Shown: positions 12,014-24,133, counted from the first letter of the stretch. The stretch: 64,000 bases of DNA from Allium sativum (GCA_030737875.1 CM060922.1:308379456-308443455); one strand, 5' to 3'. Notes: a model not told the origin generated them from the sequence alone. Numbers and translations: made by a program.

Positions 12014-12736
12014 CTACATACCAAGACAAATTAGTTACAACTTCACAATAAATCATTGATCTATCTAGCAAATACCTGAAACCATTCAAATGACAACGGC
12101 AAGTAAAGTGAACCGAAGCTGTTAAGGGAATAGGGTTTCAAACGATGAAATCAAATACCTGAAATCGAAATGAACCGAAGCTGTTAGGGAATAGGGTTTC
12201 AAACAATGTCCAAAAACGATGAAATCAGATTCGAACGATGTTATTCTAACCTGAAATCGATGAAATCAGATACCTGAAATCGAAATTCATACGATGTGCC
12301 CTGAAGCCAAATCGATTCTCCTCCAAAATCCGATTCTTTGACGTCGGAACTGATCTGAACGCCTTAAGCTTCGCGATTCTTTGATGCCGAAACGAATTTG
12401 AACGGACTCTGGGATCTGGTTTTTTTTTTTTGGGGGGGGGATCGTTGGATTTGGATTTTCTAATTTTGCGGCCGAACTATGACAAAGCGTTGGGCAAAAC
12501 AAATGAGAAATGGAAATAGGGTTATGGACATGAGTTTACCTTTTTACCCTCTGAAAGTAGCCTTAACAACACAAATAAGCGTTTCCAATAAAAAAATTAT
12601 AATTATGTATTTTTGGCAACACTTTTTAAATATAGCAACGCATATTATTGTTATTACCCTACAACACAAATAAGTGTTGGCAATTGTGGAAAAAAAAGGT
12701 TACCAAATGACCATTATGGTGTAGTGAATGCAACTA

Positions 12737-12988
12737 TCAATCACAACGGTGCATAACAGTTGTAGTAGATATTATTACAACGGTGTATAACTGTTGTAAT
12801 AAAGTTTATTACAACGGTAGAGAAAAGTTGTAAAATATACATATTACAACGGTGTTGCAACAGTGCAAAAAAGTTGTAAAAGATTTTACTCTATTACAAC
12901 TTCTTAATACACGATGGTTAGCCCACCGTTGTAAAATGTATATTACAACGGTGTCCCACCGTTGTAATAGGGTCATTTTGTTGTAGTG
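12737..12988. repeat. Right subterminal repeats of the outer CACTA (copy 1)
   Basis: Repeated TATTACAACGGTG and its inverse CACCGTTGTAATA, about eight occurrences, in direct and inverted pairs. They are equivalent to the shorter set at the left end (4,310-4,450). The duplicate is at 60,869-61,120. Confidence 0.85.
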
Positions 12989-13319
12989 AGTCGAATCAAT
13001 ACCAAATTTTAAATCCTACTATATTTCACTAATACAGATCCAATGAAACTGTTTTCGTCGAATTATGCAACTGTTTCAAAAATGGTCTATTTTTAGGCTA
13101 TTAAATAATATAAAAATATCGAATTTCAATATGTTTACTTTTTAAGTCAATGTCAAAAGTTCACTAACCTTATTTTATCTTCAGTAAAAATATAAAAAAA
13201 AAAATAGAACTTATTTTTAATTGTTTTCAGGTCCAGATTCAATATTTGACCATTTAAGTTCCACTAAAAATCAATTAAAAATTCATATTTTAAATTGACT
13301 AATAATACGGGTCATTACA

Positions 13320-13842
13320 ATCTCCTCTACTTAAAACTTTTCGTCCTCGAAAAGGGAAGAAGACGTAAGCAAATTTATTTATAATTCCATCTAGATAACC
13401 CTTTCTAATTATTTACCAAATACCTTTTAGTTAAAGGTGTGAAACTTAGTTCACAAGATATTCATATTTACTTACTCATTTTATTTTCTTACCTAACAAG
13501 TTTTGGAACTTATAGATTGTCCAAAATCATCGATATTTCAATTTCTATCGTCAATCCTTTATACTTACCATAAGCAATCTTTTTTATATTTGAAATATAA
13601 ACTTTCAAAATCCTTTGTATTCAAAATAAAATCTTTTAAAACCGATTTTAAGAATCAATTTCTTATCATGAATTGGCTCTCACGTGTATGTAATACTCTT
13701 AACTCAATATTGGGCATTGCTAACCCCATCTCTAATGAGTTTCTCTTCTAGAATATTACTAATCCTAGCTCTGATGAGTTCTTTTTTCTATTCTAATGAG
13801 TCGTAACCCAAAGCTTTGTTAACGAAAGCTTTGATACCAAAA
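13320..13842 (-). mobile_element. Retrotransposon internal remnant (PPT to PBS), copy 1
   Basis: All that is left between the two LTRs: 523 bp. On the minus strand it begins next to the right LTR with a primer-binding site (13,828-13,839) and ends with the purine-rich tract AAGTAGAGGAGAT (complement of 13,320-13,332) directly before the left LTR. The protein-coding domain is absent. The open frame at 13,503-13,751 on the plus strand has no recognisable domain. Confidence 0.8.
13828..13839 (-). promoter_or_regulatory. Primer-binding site, one base changed
   Basis: Minus strand TGGTATCAAAGC. It differs at one position from the canonical site kept in copy 2, so the change most likely arose in copy 1 after the duplication. 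Confidence 0.75.
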
Positions 13843-14897
13843 TGAAACATCCCACTTCTAGGTCTAGTTTAACCCGGTAATTAAACCGAATTAAACCATT
13901 CTCAAAGGTGGATTGTCAGGGTACTTACACATTAGCATAGAACAAAAGAACCTTTTCACTAATATCGTCACAATATTACATCAAAGTACAAGAATATGTC
14001 AGATTGTACTGAAAATACGTACACAGCAGAAATATAAAACTCTCAGTGGAAGATTAAGAAATGATGCGGAGTATAGCTCCAACCATAATCCAGAATCCTG
14101 ATCTAAAAAAGAATCCAAGGCTAAATCCACAAAACCAAAACTACTAGCTGCCCGTGTGGAAAATTATAGGCACCCAGAGTTTAGGTGGAAAACAATCAAC
14201 TCCAAGTCAGTCATGGACTAGCATGAGAACTTAAAATAGTTACTTTCATTTTAAAGTAAGGTAAATCATAGGACCACACCTTATAAAACGGAATAAGTTT
14301 TTCCTATATGAATACCTGTGCATTTAAACTCGCAATGCACTTTAGAAAATGAAGCTACCATAAGATCTCGTGGCACAAACACAATCAAGCACACACTTCT
14401 ACGTGGTTTCCCTTATAATAACCAAAATATGCTTGATACGTGAAAATTCTCTTATATAATTATTAATGCATAGTGTGAAAATCAATTTCACAAATAAATG
14501 TATCAGTCTTAGCCAGTATAGGTACCATAATATTATACTAACCTCTTACGCGTTTTACGTAGGATCTACAATAGAAAGTTGTATGGGGATGTAACAAATG
14601 ATCCAGATTCTAAATCGTATAGTAATCATGTACACTAGCTATCCCATGTTCTATAATCTAGGATTAATATCGTGGATGGCCCACGTTAAATGCCGTAGGC
14701 GATGGACGGTCTACCTTAAAAACCAGAATGTTAATTGTCAACTAACAATCACCTGTATTCGATTGATTTTTATTATTAGTTATAATAGAAGGGGTTGGCG
14801 GTCACCTTAAAAACTGGTCGGCTTTGCCATAAAAAAATCCACTAAAAATCAATTAAAAATTCATATTTTAAATTGACTAAAAATACAGGTCGTTACA
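13843..14897 (-). repeat. Right LTR of the retrotransposon, shortened (copy 1)
   Basis: Begins TGAAACATCC like 46,643 and follows that LTR with clear similarity up to about 14,617 (matching 47,438). It then carries a LINE-type tail (14,618-14,838) and jumps to the last 59 bases shared with the left LTR (14,839-14,897 against 13,261-13,319). About 5 kb of LTR interior is therefore missing. Confidence 0.75.
14618..14838 (+). mobile_element. LINE 3'-tail fragment in the right LTR (copy 1)
   Basis: Bases from about 14,690 to 14,830 match the 3' part of the 23,902-24,133 element, including its terminal GGTCGGCTTTGCC followed by an A-rich run. The A-run is short and interrupted here. I could not find target-site duplications, and the insertion coincides with the large deletion in the LTR. 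The duplicate is at 62,746-62,966. Confidence 0.55.
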
Positions 14898-14902
14898 GCC
14901 TT

Positions 14903-15520
14903 CAGTCTTCAGGCTGTTATCGCTTTGCTCGATAAATACGCGTTTTATGATGATGTGGCACTATGGCTGTGCTTTAACTTCATGTATTTTTTACTCGTTT
15001 GATTTATAACTGTGTGTATATTTGGTGCCCTGATGTTTAAGGAGGCCCAAATCAATTGCTTTAAACACTTTGGTAAATATCCGGCCATAACACTATCACT
15101 TAAATTATCTATTGTAACATTTAACAACTTTTGGTTGTATCTTGCAATGAATGTACCTTACTTCTATCACCGTTAGTTCGTATAGAGTATCAATGGATCA
15201 TCATCGGTTGTTGCCCTATGAAGAACATTGATGTTGTTTATCACTACATGCATTAATTCACAGTATAACTAACACATAAAAAGTTTGAACGAACTCTAAT
15301 TATATACATGATGATACAACCATTAATTTAGGTTGAAAATGCAAAGTTTGTAATAGGGCAATTAGTTAAATGATGGAGAGCATTCAGTTTCAATGTATAA
15401 TTATGAATTGCATTAGTTCCCACTATAACATTTTATGAAATATAATACGCACATTGGTATTGAGTTCTCTCAATCTAAACAGAAAAATTACCAATAAACT
15501 CATTCTACGACATAGTTGTG
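14903..15520. other. Unannotated flank
   Basis: DNA to the right of the retrotransposon. It contains short unconvincing frames, for example 14,945-15,127 on the minus strand. It is repeated at 63,031-63,648. I see no gene or named repeat in it. Confidence 0.5.
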
Positions 15521-15524
15521 AAGA

Positions 15525-16160
15525 CTGAGCTGTAAGTCAAACCGTAGTAGTGAAAGCCCCAAGGTTCTCGTGGTTCAACCGGTCAGACCGTGAGAACCGT
15601 TCTGATAGTTTATTTCATTTTTTCTGATTTAAATGTATAATTATTTTATATATAGATAAAATGTAAACAATTATGACAAGCACCATTTTCCAAACTGGTT
15701 AGGACAATTTGACATGATGCAAGATGTCATAGGTTCGATTTTCATCTTCAATCACTTGTCATGTAGTATATATACCACTTAATTGGAATAACTATATAAT
15801 AACTTATCATAGCAATGTTTTAAATTTACTAATTTTTTATACTGAAAGAGGATTAGTTCAATAATAGTTCGTAAAATGTACATAATAATGAATTATGTCA
15901 TCCAAAATTTAATGACAATTGTTATGAAACTATTTGTTAAATTTATTGTGTCAAAAAATGAAGAGTAAAGCGATTATTTTTTCTTAAATTTGAAGAACCA
16001 AGAGGTTCAAAGATGTCAGACTAGGGGGTTTTAAAGGGCTTTGAGGTTAAACCGCAAGTTTGTGCACTTGTAAGGTTATTTCAGATTCAGAGTCATGACG
16101 CTCTAAGGTCGAAAGTTAACCGCGGTCGAACCAAGTTATGGTTGGGCCTTTAAAGCATTA
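15525..16160. mobile_element. Possible DNA-transposon remnant with GGTTCAACCGGT-type ends (copy 1)
   Basis: The left edge has GTGGTTCAACCGGTCAGACC. The right edge has the inverse-like CGCGGTCGAACCAAG. Such GGTTCAACCGGT sequences are common at plant MITE ends. No target-site duplication was identified. Copy 2 is cut off by the window end. Confidence 0.3.
15690..15790 (+). mobile_element. Possible tRNA-derived SINE (copy 1)
   Basis: An A-box-like TGGTTAGGACA and a B-box-like GGTTCGATTTTC lie about 30 bases apart, the layout of the RNA polymerase III promoter in plant SINEs. No poly(A)/poly(T) tail or target duplication was clear. The duplicate is at 63,818-63,918. Confidence 0.35.
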
Positions 16161-16403
16161 TTTTTAGAAAGTTATATTTTCTATAATTGTAACAATATCT
16201 ACACTTCTTCCAACTTTCACTAATATTATTTTACTCAAGCTTCAATGGTTAATTTATCGTATATGTTTCAAATTATTGTATTTGATTTGTGTAAGTTTAT
16301 ATCATACAAATTAGAAGTAATCTATAGTTTGTCTCTTCATGTTAATTTATAGTTGAAGAGTCGAGTATGTACAACAATAATTGACTTCTTGCATGTGTGC
16401 AAG

Positions 16404-17246
16404 CAGGAGCGGAGGGAATTTAAGGGTGGTGAGGTCAAGGTCACGTGACCTCATCAAAAATGCATTTCACGATTATAGGAAAAAAATCCATTCAGTTGGG
16501 AAAAGCAAAAAGAAAAGGAAATTTTCAATCGCGCATCGTCTTCATATCTTCAACAACGCTACTTTCGAGCAATCTCCGAAGCCCCGCTCTCCCAGTATTC
16601 ATTTCCGCAATCGACTGTAATGGGTAATTGACTAACCCTATTTTTAATTTCTATTGATTTGAATTTAATTTGTTTGGGTTTTACTTAAATCAAATACTGA
16701 ATCAATTAGAACTACATATTTTTATCTGATCCGACTGAATTGGTAGAATTAAGTTTGAAATTAAATTTTTTGTTGAAGATTTGCAGAAATGCATTTTGTT
16801 TTGTCTGAATTTATATGAAGTTAGGGCTACTAATTCAACTTACTAATTATAATGAATTCAAAGTTATTTCTTGAATGCTTCAACCAAACAATAAACCTTT
16901 TGTTCTTTGTATCATGCAACGAATAAATTTCTCGTGGTAATTATTTATGAGTATTTGTTCCTAAAATATAATCTTTTATTCATTTTTAATATGTACAATA
17001 TAGACCAACTCTTGTTATTAAATTATTCATTGGTAGTTACTCCTTTTTTATTACTAGTTTATGCAGATGGAAATATCCAACAAATGGAGTCTTATTAAGG
17101 ATGTCGTTGCTATGGTACCTTTAATTCAGCTGCATTCCCCTTTACTGTTATATTTTACCAGTAAAAAATCGGGGGCTTTTGCCCTTGAACCCCTTCACGT
17201 TTTCTTGTTGTGACCTCACCAGCTTTAGCTTTTGGCTACGCCACTA
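16404..17246. mobile_element. Degraded non-autonomous hAT element
   Basis: The left end CAGGAGCGGAGG and right end GGCTACGCCACTA are degenerate inverted repeats of the CAGTGGCGNAGCC type. The flanking 8-mers TGTGCAAG and TTTGCAAA agree at 6 of 8 positions, fitting an aged hAT target-site duplication. Inside is a small block at 16,445-16,627 with two overlapping short frames, perhaps a captured 5' gene segment. No transposase is present. Confidence 0.6.
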
Positions 17247-17851
17247 TTTGCAAAGAAATTCTTTTCTATATTCTGGTTGTTCACTGAAAACCTTTTTTGC
17301 AAGTTCCAATACTTTTGACTTTTGACAAAAAAAAAGCTTAGAGAAAAGGAACTCGAAGGGTATACTACAATTTCAAAACTGGACCAGTCATCATGCAATG
17401 CAGTTTGAAATACCAAATAGATTCGAGCACGGATGGATGTTAGATGTATATGAGTTTACATATAAAAAACTTTGGGTACATGTTGAGAGTGCATAACTTT
17501 AAATGCATCTTTTATTCTAAACATATATGAACAATATCCAATATGCTAGGTTTTTTAAGAAACAAACAAGTTTCGAGCATACGTATTTTGAAATAATTAC
17601 AAATTTTGATATACGAGTTCGGATATAATCAACTTTATGTTGCACTATGAAGAAGAATATTAATGAATAATACAAAATATTTGGTAAAAGATGGCAATGT
17701 CAGTGGAAAATCTGAAACTCGTACTAAAAATATCATTTTTAGAGATGTACTTATAACTACTTAAAAATATATTTGTTGATTAGTATTTGTAACCGTTACT
17801 TTTGAATTTGGTTATATTGTTTAGTATTTCTACTTCTTTTTCTTATAGCGA
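17247..17851. other. Unannotated AT-rich DNA
   Basis: No convincing gene, repeat or regulatory feature seen. Confidence 0.5.
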
Positions 17852-18230
17852 CACTACACTAAAACAGAGGATTCCCAACTAGTATAACGGTTGCAAACAA
17901 TTTCAGTAGCACTTAATAGTGTTCTATAAGAGGATAGACATTTATATGTGACGCTTATAAGGGTCGAGTATTTGCAATGCTTATAAGCGTTGGCAAATAA
18001 TATATCTTCCAAAGATTATAAGTGTTGGAAGCTATTTTTTTCTAACGGATACAAGTGTGAGCAATAATAAATAAATAACACAAATAAACGTTGATAGTTT
18101 ATATATCTTAACTTCAATAGCTGTAGCAAAACCAATATCATATACATGATTATAATATAAACTATATTTTATATGAATGCAAAAATAATATTATTTGAAT
18201 TTTGCAAAAGTCTTAATTGAATTAACGTCG
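17852..18230. mobile_element. CACTA transposon end, same family as the inner CACTA
   Basis: Begins CACTACACTAAAACAG and continues GGATTCCCAACTAGTATAAC, closely following the left end of the inner CACTA at 7,427. Degenerate CTTATAAGCGTTGG subterminal repeats come next. No matching opposite end was found. The three bases before it (CGA) do not match those after the related end at 44,776, so it is probably a truncated copy. Confidence 0.75.
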
Positions 18231-18269
18231 AGCAAGCCATTACAAAAAAACTCAAAGTCTCAATTGATT

Positions 18270-18565
18270 GATATGATTCCTTTGTGGATGTACAATACTC
18301 ATGGCAACCGGAAATTTGCAAAAAATGTCATTCTATTGGGCATCTTTTAAAAACTTGTAAGCTAGTGGATAGTTTTCAAGTACGTTCCAACTTATTAAGC
18401 CTCCCCATAGTATCTGGACACCAAAGCCAAAAGTTGTTGAAAAGCAAGTCGATGAGGAACCAATATTAGAAGAAAAATTGGCGGTGACTACTCCTAATGA
18501 GAATCAAATTATGAAAGATGATGATAGCTCATCTAAAGAGGATGATGGTACCCACTGGTAATATG
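18270..18565 (+). pseudogene. LINE ORF1 fragment with CCHC zinc knuckle, frameshifted
   Basis: The frame at 18,284-18,469 reads YSWQPEICKKCHSIGHLLKT followed by C, giving a C-x2-C-x4-H-x4-C zinc knuckle. The preceding aromatic/tryptophan context is typical of the nucleic-acid-binding ORF1 of plant L1 LINEs. The frame shifts near 18,420. An acidic linker (EEPILEEKLAV, then DDDSSSKEDD) continues in another frame to a stop at about 18,562. No start or reverse transcriptase is attached. Confidence 0.65.
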
Positions 18566-18579
18566 GTAACCACTCTTGG

Positions 18580-18846
18580 ATGCATTACGTCTTTGGCATG
18601 CGATGTGATCCCTCAAAAAACTTGCATTACATTTATGAGACTGACATTGAAGATGATTATAAAAGACTAGTATATAAAATTGTAGGAGAAGTTTTTGAGC
18701 TCATAGAGGATGGTGAGCTAGGTGAGATGAACAAGTCTTTGTTCTATGATTCTACATGGGATTGGGAACGCGAATTTCGTTGTCCTAACTCTTGCTATTG
18801 TGACACCCCACATCCGTTAATGTCAATCTTTATCAGAATGCATTAA
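18580..18846 (+). CDS. Unrecognised open frame, 88 codons
   Basis: Starts ATG at 18,580 and ends at a stop at 18,844-18,846. Composition is protein-like (acidic, many E/D/Y/W; for example IYETDIEDDYKRLVYKIVGE), unlike most frames nearby. However, its last 15 codons run into the end of an LTR at 18,799, so the native protein is truncated. It may continue the LINE fragment upstream. I do not recognise it. Confidence 0.35.
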   Translation: MHYVFGMRCDPSKNLHYIYETDIEDDYKRLVYKIVGEVFELIEDGELGEMNKSLFYDSTWDWEREFRCPNSCYCDTPHPLMSIFIRMH

Positions 18847-18950
18847 ATTTCGTGAAGCGTTATAGGTAAACAGAAACAGAAACATTACAAGATATATATA
18901 AAATAGCAGCAGAATTTAAAACTTTATTTAAGCAGAAAACATCGTGGTTC
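18799..18950 (-). mobile_element. LTR family A, terminal piece left of insertion B
   Basis: Starts TGTGACACCCC and matches, inverted, the right end of the LTR at 28,397-30,825. It is interrupted at 18,950 by the 18,951-25,675 LTR and resumes at 25,676/25,681. Confidence 0.7.
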
Positions 18951-21900
18951 TGTAATGATCGCGCAATTTTTGATCCAGAAAATCAACAAAAATCCCATGT
19001 TGACTAATCAAGCTTCGAAAATACCAGGTCATTAATAGAAAGAAGTTAGAGGATGAGAAAGATAAGATAGAACTAATAGAATAGAAGAATAAGAAGAACA
19101 TCAGAGTTAAAGTAAATAGGAATCTCACAGCAGAACGAATAAAATATATATAACATAAATTTGAAATACAAAACTTTATTGTATATACATACCATATCAG
19201 AGTATAACACTTATACATTACAGCGGAAATAATCTCTAAATAACTAGCGGTGAAACCTCCTGCTTCGAGCTCCTCCAAGTGTATCTGTAAAAGCCTGAAA
19301 CACTTGACTGTCCGTACAAATTTGGGCACCCAAGAGTTTAGGGAAAACAAACAAAATAAACTCTGGTCAGTCATGGGACTGGTGTGAGTAAACTCCAACC
19401 ATATTGTTTAATTTTGAAAATCCTTTTGAAAGAAAGGGTAATAGTAAGACTAACCCACTCATAAACATGGATGGTTTTTACCTTACTATAACCTAAACTT
19501 TTTTTTTGATATCAATATCCAGTGATATTATAATAATGTCTAATCAAATAAATAACCAAATAGTAGAACGCTTGCATCTCACGCTCTACATACATAGTAT
19601 AAAATCAAAACCACAGGGCGCTTATTGGGGATTGAATTCCAACTATGACAAGGTATGGGACCACCTCCCAATCAGTGTACTCTAGAGGGGATACACTAGG
19701 ATTCGACAAGAACATCTTGCAACCCGACCCACACATGACCGACCACTCATTTCTCTTGAGTGTATCGAATATATTGCCACCTACGGTTGGGCCCATATAA
19801 CCGTTATCCGAAGATACAGAAACGAAAGAAGAACAAATACGAATTTTCTCTAGATGGTGACAATACACCCTAATGGGAATGACCCACATAGCCGTGCTGC
19901 CTGCCTGATTTTTGTCATTTCCTGGTTGTGAGGCTTGAGGCTATGTCTATCTTTTCAGAACATCTGTCCACCATTCACTTTGAATGCCACATCGTCAAAC
20001 CCATCAATTCACTAATCGATTTCCAAAAATATCACGGGTATAAAAAGCTAAGAGGAATGAATTCCTCCACCACCAGACGTGATACCTTTAAGAGATCAAC
20101 CGTATGTGATTTGTTAGGTATACTCTGTCAGACACTCGTCCATACAAGTTGTCCTGGGTCTGGACAAATAGAAAGCACCATTCTAGAACAGAACGACCCT
20201 TGCATTTCAGTCCATCTTCAATTATCTTCAACATAATCAAATTCGCAGTGCTTATGCCTATACGGAGTGGTTTTCGGATAATATATCCAACCGGTCTCAC
20301 CATATTGACAACGATGGTCAAAACACTTCGATGGTCGGTTATTTAACTATCGGAGTAAAAACAAACATTCATTCTAATGTATAACTAAACATCACACAAC
20401 CACGGGCACTTTTTATTTAACATTCGTTTTTATTATTCAAATTCTCATACCTTACCAGATATTTCTCAAACCCCGTTTCAGTCTTTTCGCACTTCTTGGA
20501 AAAACATTTCCAGTTATTATAAATTCTTATTCTCCCATGTTCCAGAAAATATACGTTATTTATGTTTGAAAACATTTTCATTCTTTTTACATTCTTTATT
20601 TTCTATACTTGGGTAATATACCCTATCTACATTGGAAAAATATTTCCAATTTCATTATAAATATTTTAATCTACCAACTGTTCACTTTTAAAAAATTATT
20701 CACTTTAAAATGTGAATATCGTACCTATTATAGAAATCTGAACACCATTATCAAATAACTCTTTATTCAAATAATAAATACCCTTATCTCGTTTACCGAA
20801 ATAATTTTATATTCTCATTCCACTTTATAAACTCTGTTTCTAAGTCAACTTCTTGTTAAACCAATATCAAGTTTAGAACTAAAAATTGATTACCTATCCT
20901 ATTATAATTTACTGTTTAAACTAAATATTAACTATACTATCAGATTTTAATTCCTAAAAATAATACATTTGACATCGTCGAACTATAGTTCCAAATCCTA
21001 ATAGTGTTATTTAGTTCTACTCATATTCCCAACATCGAAATGATGTCATCGATTTCTGAAACGATTTTCCAATTTCTCTTTCTAAATTCATTCTTATGTT
21101 TTCTGGAAAAACATCGTTATTTATTACTTTAGAATAAGTGGATTTCAAACCAAATTGTTTCCATTTTCTAGGGAGTAGTGATATATATATATAAAAATCA
21201 CGCTTAAGCTTGGTCAACAATGCTAATTTATCGTTATAGTTCAAAAACTTGTCATACGCTGTAATATTCCCCTTTATAACTAATCTCGACATAACAATCA
21301 TGCTTAAGCATAGTCAACAATGTTATTTTATCGTTATAGTCCAAAACTTGTCAAACGCTGTAATTTTATCTTTATAACTAATCTTGACATCTCTTTCCAT
21401 TACAAACTGATATCATTCCTCGATAACAGTGGGGGTATTTTATTTACCTCTCAGACCTTGATCGACGACGTTCTTACCTTAGAATAGATATAAGTCTGTA
21501 ATGCTAACTCCTTATTATTTCTAATCTTAATCAAGCTATATTTCTTGTTTCATTTTGCAATATAGTTTTATAACGCCATATTCATACTTCGAAATCTCTG
21601 TTGTTTATTCTTCGCTTTAACTTCATTCCACAGTTCTATTTATAACTTCTTTACCAAGATCCATTGACGTTCTTTGTCTTCTGACGTTTTACTTTTATTT
21701 GAATCATTATACTTAATTCAAGTAATATCTTATTATAAACTCAATATCCTCTTAAATGAAATCCATTTAAGAAACAATTATTTTATAATTAAATAATATT
21801 TGTTTTATCATTGCTGAAGTAAAACAGTTTACTTCATCTAAAATAACTAATTATATTAGTTCAACAATCCTTCATTAATTAATAATAATTAATAAGAAAT

Positions 21901-23901
21901 CTTATTAATTTGATCGATTTATTGCTAAGCTATTTTCATTAAATGAATTTAAGGCCAATTAATCTAATATTCAATTTCTAATAAAACAGTTGATTTAATC
22001 AACTTCAAACCATCAGTTAATTTGCTAACTGATTTTATTTACTTCTTACCATTAGATTAATATAATTAATCTAATAATATTTCTTTACTGTTTGCTTTAA
22101 AAATTCACTCGTAGGATAATTACAGCTTAATAGCCTATTTGAATGTCAAATAATCGTTTATATTTACTTTATAAGATGAACTATAAAATACCAGTTTATA
22201 ATAGAAATTCTATTATAATTTAAACTTTGCGTTAATTATAAAAATACAATTTATATAATTATCTTCACTGATTTACCTGACGGCTAATCAACTTCTTAAC
22301 AAAAATGGGTTTATGGTCGACTGTTGCTATTCTCTTAATCGATATCGTCCATTTATTAAATCAACATAACATTGAATTTCCATTCAACATGGTTCAAACA
22401 GGGCATATATAAAAAACAGTACATATAATATTGAGGAATCCGGTCGGATTCCTCCAATCGATTTCTTGCATCCACGGATGTTAGTCCATACAATTTATAC
22501 TAATTCCATATTAGGGAATCTTATAACAAATGGAATCAGTATCCAACCAGTGATGTGTATATATGCAACGATATATATATATTAACCAATTTAATTGTGG
22601 TCTACCTAAACGACCATCACACAGCATTCAACCAACATTAAAATATAATTAAAATATTTTAAAATAGATCAGAGTTAGTGAATTTACTCACCTTCGAGCG
22701 CTAACCGTTAAATAATGATTTGCGTCAGTTGATTATATCCGGCGTTTTAATTGTCTAAACTGTAACGTGCTCCAAATCACTCCCCGTTTGTGCCATTGTA
22801 TTCATAATGAATGCACCCGATTCCATTTTTTTTCTTTTTGCGTTCGACATCTTTTGTTTTGTTTTATAAACTCCCCATTTTACACCGTATTCAGCTGTCT
22901 TCACCAATATAAACACATAAGCTGTTCCGGTTATGCAATACTTCATCTACCACTTTGTTGCTGTTAGGACTCCTTAGTATCGTACCAAAACCGAAGCTAG
23001 TCCTGCTGATAACGTTGTCGGTTCATCGTCTCTTTTCCTATTCCAGATATCATTTACAAACAAATCCCGACATCATCAACTTCACTTCTTCCCTGGGCAA
23101 AACAAATCACCCCCATGCGCACATCACACTCCAAAGAAAAGAAAACGCACCTTCAATGTATCCGCATGCCAACAAAAAGCCACCTTCCAGTATATGAGAC
23201 ACACCCATACCGTTCGTTCTTCCATTTCACTCCTCTCCACTTATAAAAAACATGCTGCAGTCATGTATCTCCACATACTCACGGTTTCTCTTTTCACGTC
23301 CTTAAATGTATACACACCTACACTCATACAAACACACTCGCACCCATTTACATGTATAAACCCCCAGTACAACAGTAACCCCTTCTTCCTACTTCCCACG
23401 CATACATCTCCATAAAACAGTCTGCAACATGCACTTCCTTCTTCCCCCATTCTTCAGTATTCTTTTTCCTCATAGTCACCTCTACAGGCAACCCTCTTAC
23501 CTCTAGCATCTTCCATACACTGCTACAGCATATTTTCCCAGCTCGGTAGGCTTGCCGCAAGCATCATACCCACCACACTTTGCCATGCACACAGCATAAC
23601 GTTCCCACCTTCATGTTCAAGACCCTTTGTTACCTCATCACATCTTCCTATGGACGGCCGACCTTGCCAGACAATCCTCCCCCATCGCCATAGCATTCTC
23701 CTTGCATTCTAGCCTCAAACCAAAGCATTAGCGTGGCATAGGCAATTGGAGTTTGAGTGATACAATACCATACTTTGCGCGCCCCAAAATGAAGTCCCTT
23801 GTTGCTGAAACGAAGAACCAGGATCTCGTTCCATTGAATATCAGTGTTGGAAATATAATTTCAGATCTAATTTTGTATTACTTTGAAGAGAAGAGGAAAT
23901 T

Positions 23902-24102
23902 CTTAGTAGTTGAAGCACCTCTGCTTCACTCCTGGTTTTTCTTGTATAGTGAGCTGGACACTTCAATCCAGCAAATGTGATGGACAGTCCACTTTAAAAA
24001 CCGTAGTTGATTGTCTACTAACAATCACCTATACTACAATGTATTTTATTATTAGTTATAATAAAGGTGTTTGCGGTCACCTAAAAAACCGGTCGGCTTT
24101 GC

Positions 24103-24133
<31 letters not shown>
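23902..24133 (+). mobile_element. 5'-truncated LINE with poly(A) tail
   Basis: Ends in GGTCGGCTTTGCC followed by 30 A residues (24,104-24,133). It is flanked by a 13-bp target-site duplication AGAAGAGGAAATT (23,889-23,901 and 24,133-24,145). These are signatures of target-primed reverse transcription. Its 3' part matches 14,690-14,830. The 232 bp contain no coding domain. A SINE is an alternative, but no pol III boxes are seen. Confidence 0.8.

Larger units (their letters stand above)
7427..12726 (-). mobile_element. Inner CACTA DNA transposon nested in the outer one (copy 1)
   Basis: Left end CACTACACCAAAACAG, right end complement CACTACACCATAATGG, target-site duplication AAT at 7,424-7,426 and 12,727-12,729. 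The left subterminal zone carries an array of the palindrome AACGCTTATAAGCGTT. The right one carries related CAACACAAATAAGTGTTGG motifs. A short minus-strand reading frame (8,030-8,173) suggests the left end is the 3' end. Captured exons lie on the minus strand at 11,101-11,460 and 11,880-12,013. No full transposase is present. Confidence 0.9.
4286..12988. mobile_element. Outer CACTA DNA transposon (copy 1)
   Basis: Left end CACTGCAACAAAAACACC, right end complement CACTACAACAAAATGACC, and a perfect 3-bp target-site duplication AGT at 4,283-4,285 and 12,989-12,991. Subterminal repeats built on TTACAACGGTG lie at both ends (4,310-4,450 and 12,737-12,988), as expected for transposase-binding sites of CACTA/EnSpm elements. 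No TNPD-type transposase is recognisable, so it is non-autonomous. Without the inner CACTA it is about 3.4 kb. It has captured gene fragments, described separately, and interrupts the retrotransposon LTR. Confidence 0.9.
1..14897 (-). mobile_element. LTR retrotransposon, same element in copy 1 (left end outside window)
   Basis: Duplicate of the 46,643-63,025 element. The first 1,447 bp of its left LTR lie before base 1. The left LTR ends at 13,319, the internal remnant spans 13,320-13,842 and the right LTR spans 13,843-14,897. The right-hand target-site duplication GCCTT is at 14,898-14,902. Short open frames within the LTR, such as 3,277-3,477 on the minus strand, show no recognisable domain and I do not treat them as genes. 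Confidence 0.83.
1..15872. repeat. Segmental duplication, copy 1
   Basis: This block matches 48,090-64,000 in direct orientation along its whole length. The spacing drifts from 48,089 at the start to 48,128 at the end because of small indels. Sampled stretches show roughly 0.5-1.2% substitutions. The match is already present at base 1, so the left border lies outside the window. It includes most of a retrotransposon LTR, two nested CACTA elements, the retrotransposon's internal remnant and right LTR, and about 970 bp of flanking DNA. Confidence 0.97.

Noticed and set aside
15732..15744. GGTTCGATTTTC as part of a tRNA gene
   Set aside because: The surrounding sequence does not fold into a cloverleaf. 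It fits at best a SINE B box.
18928..19398. 156-codon minus-strand open frame
   Set aside because: It spans the end of LTR B and the junction with LTR A. The content is low-complexity hydrophobic and the frame is not kept in the homologous LTR at 35 kb.
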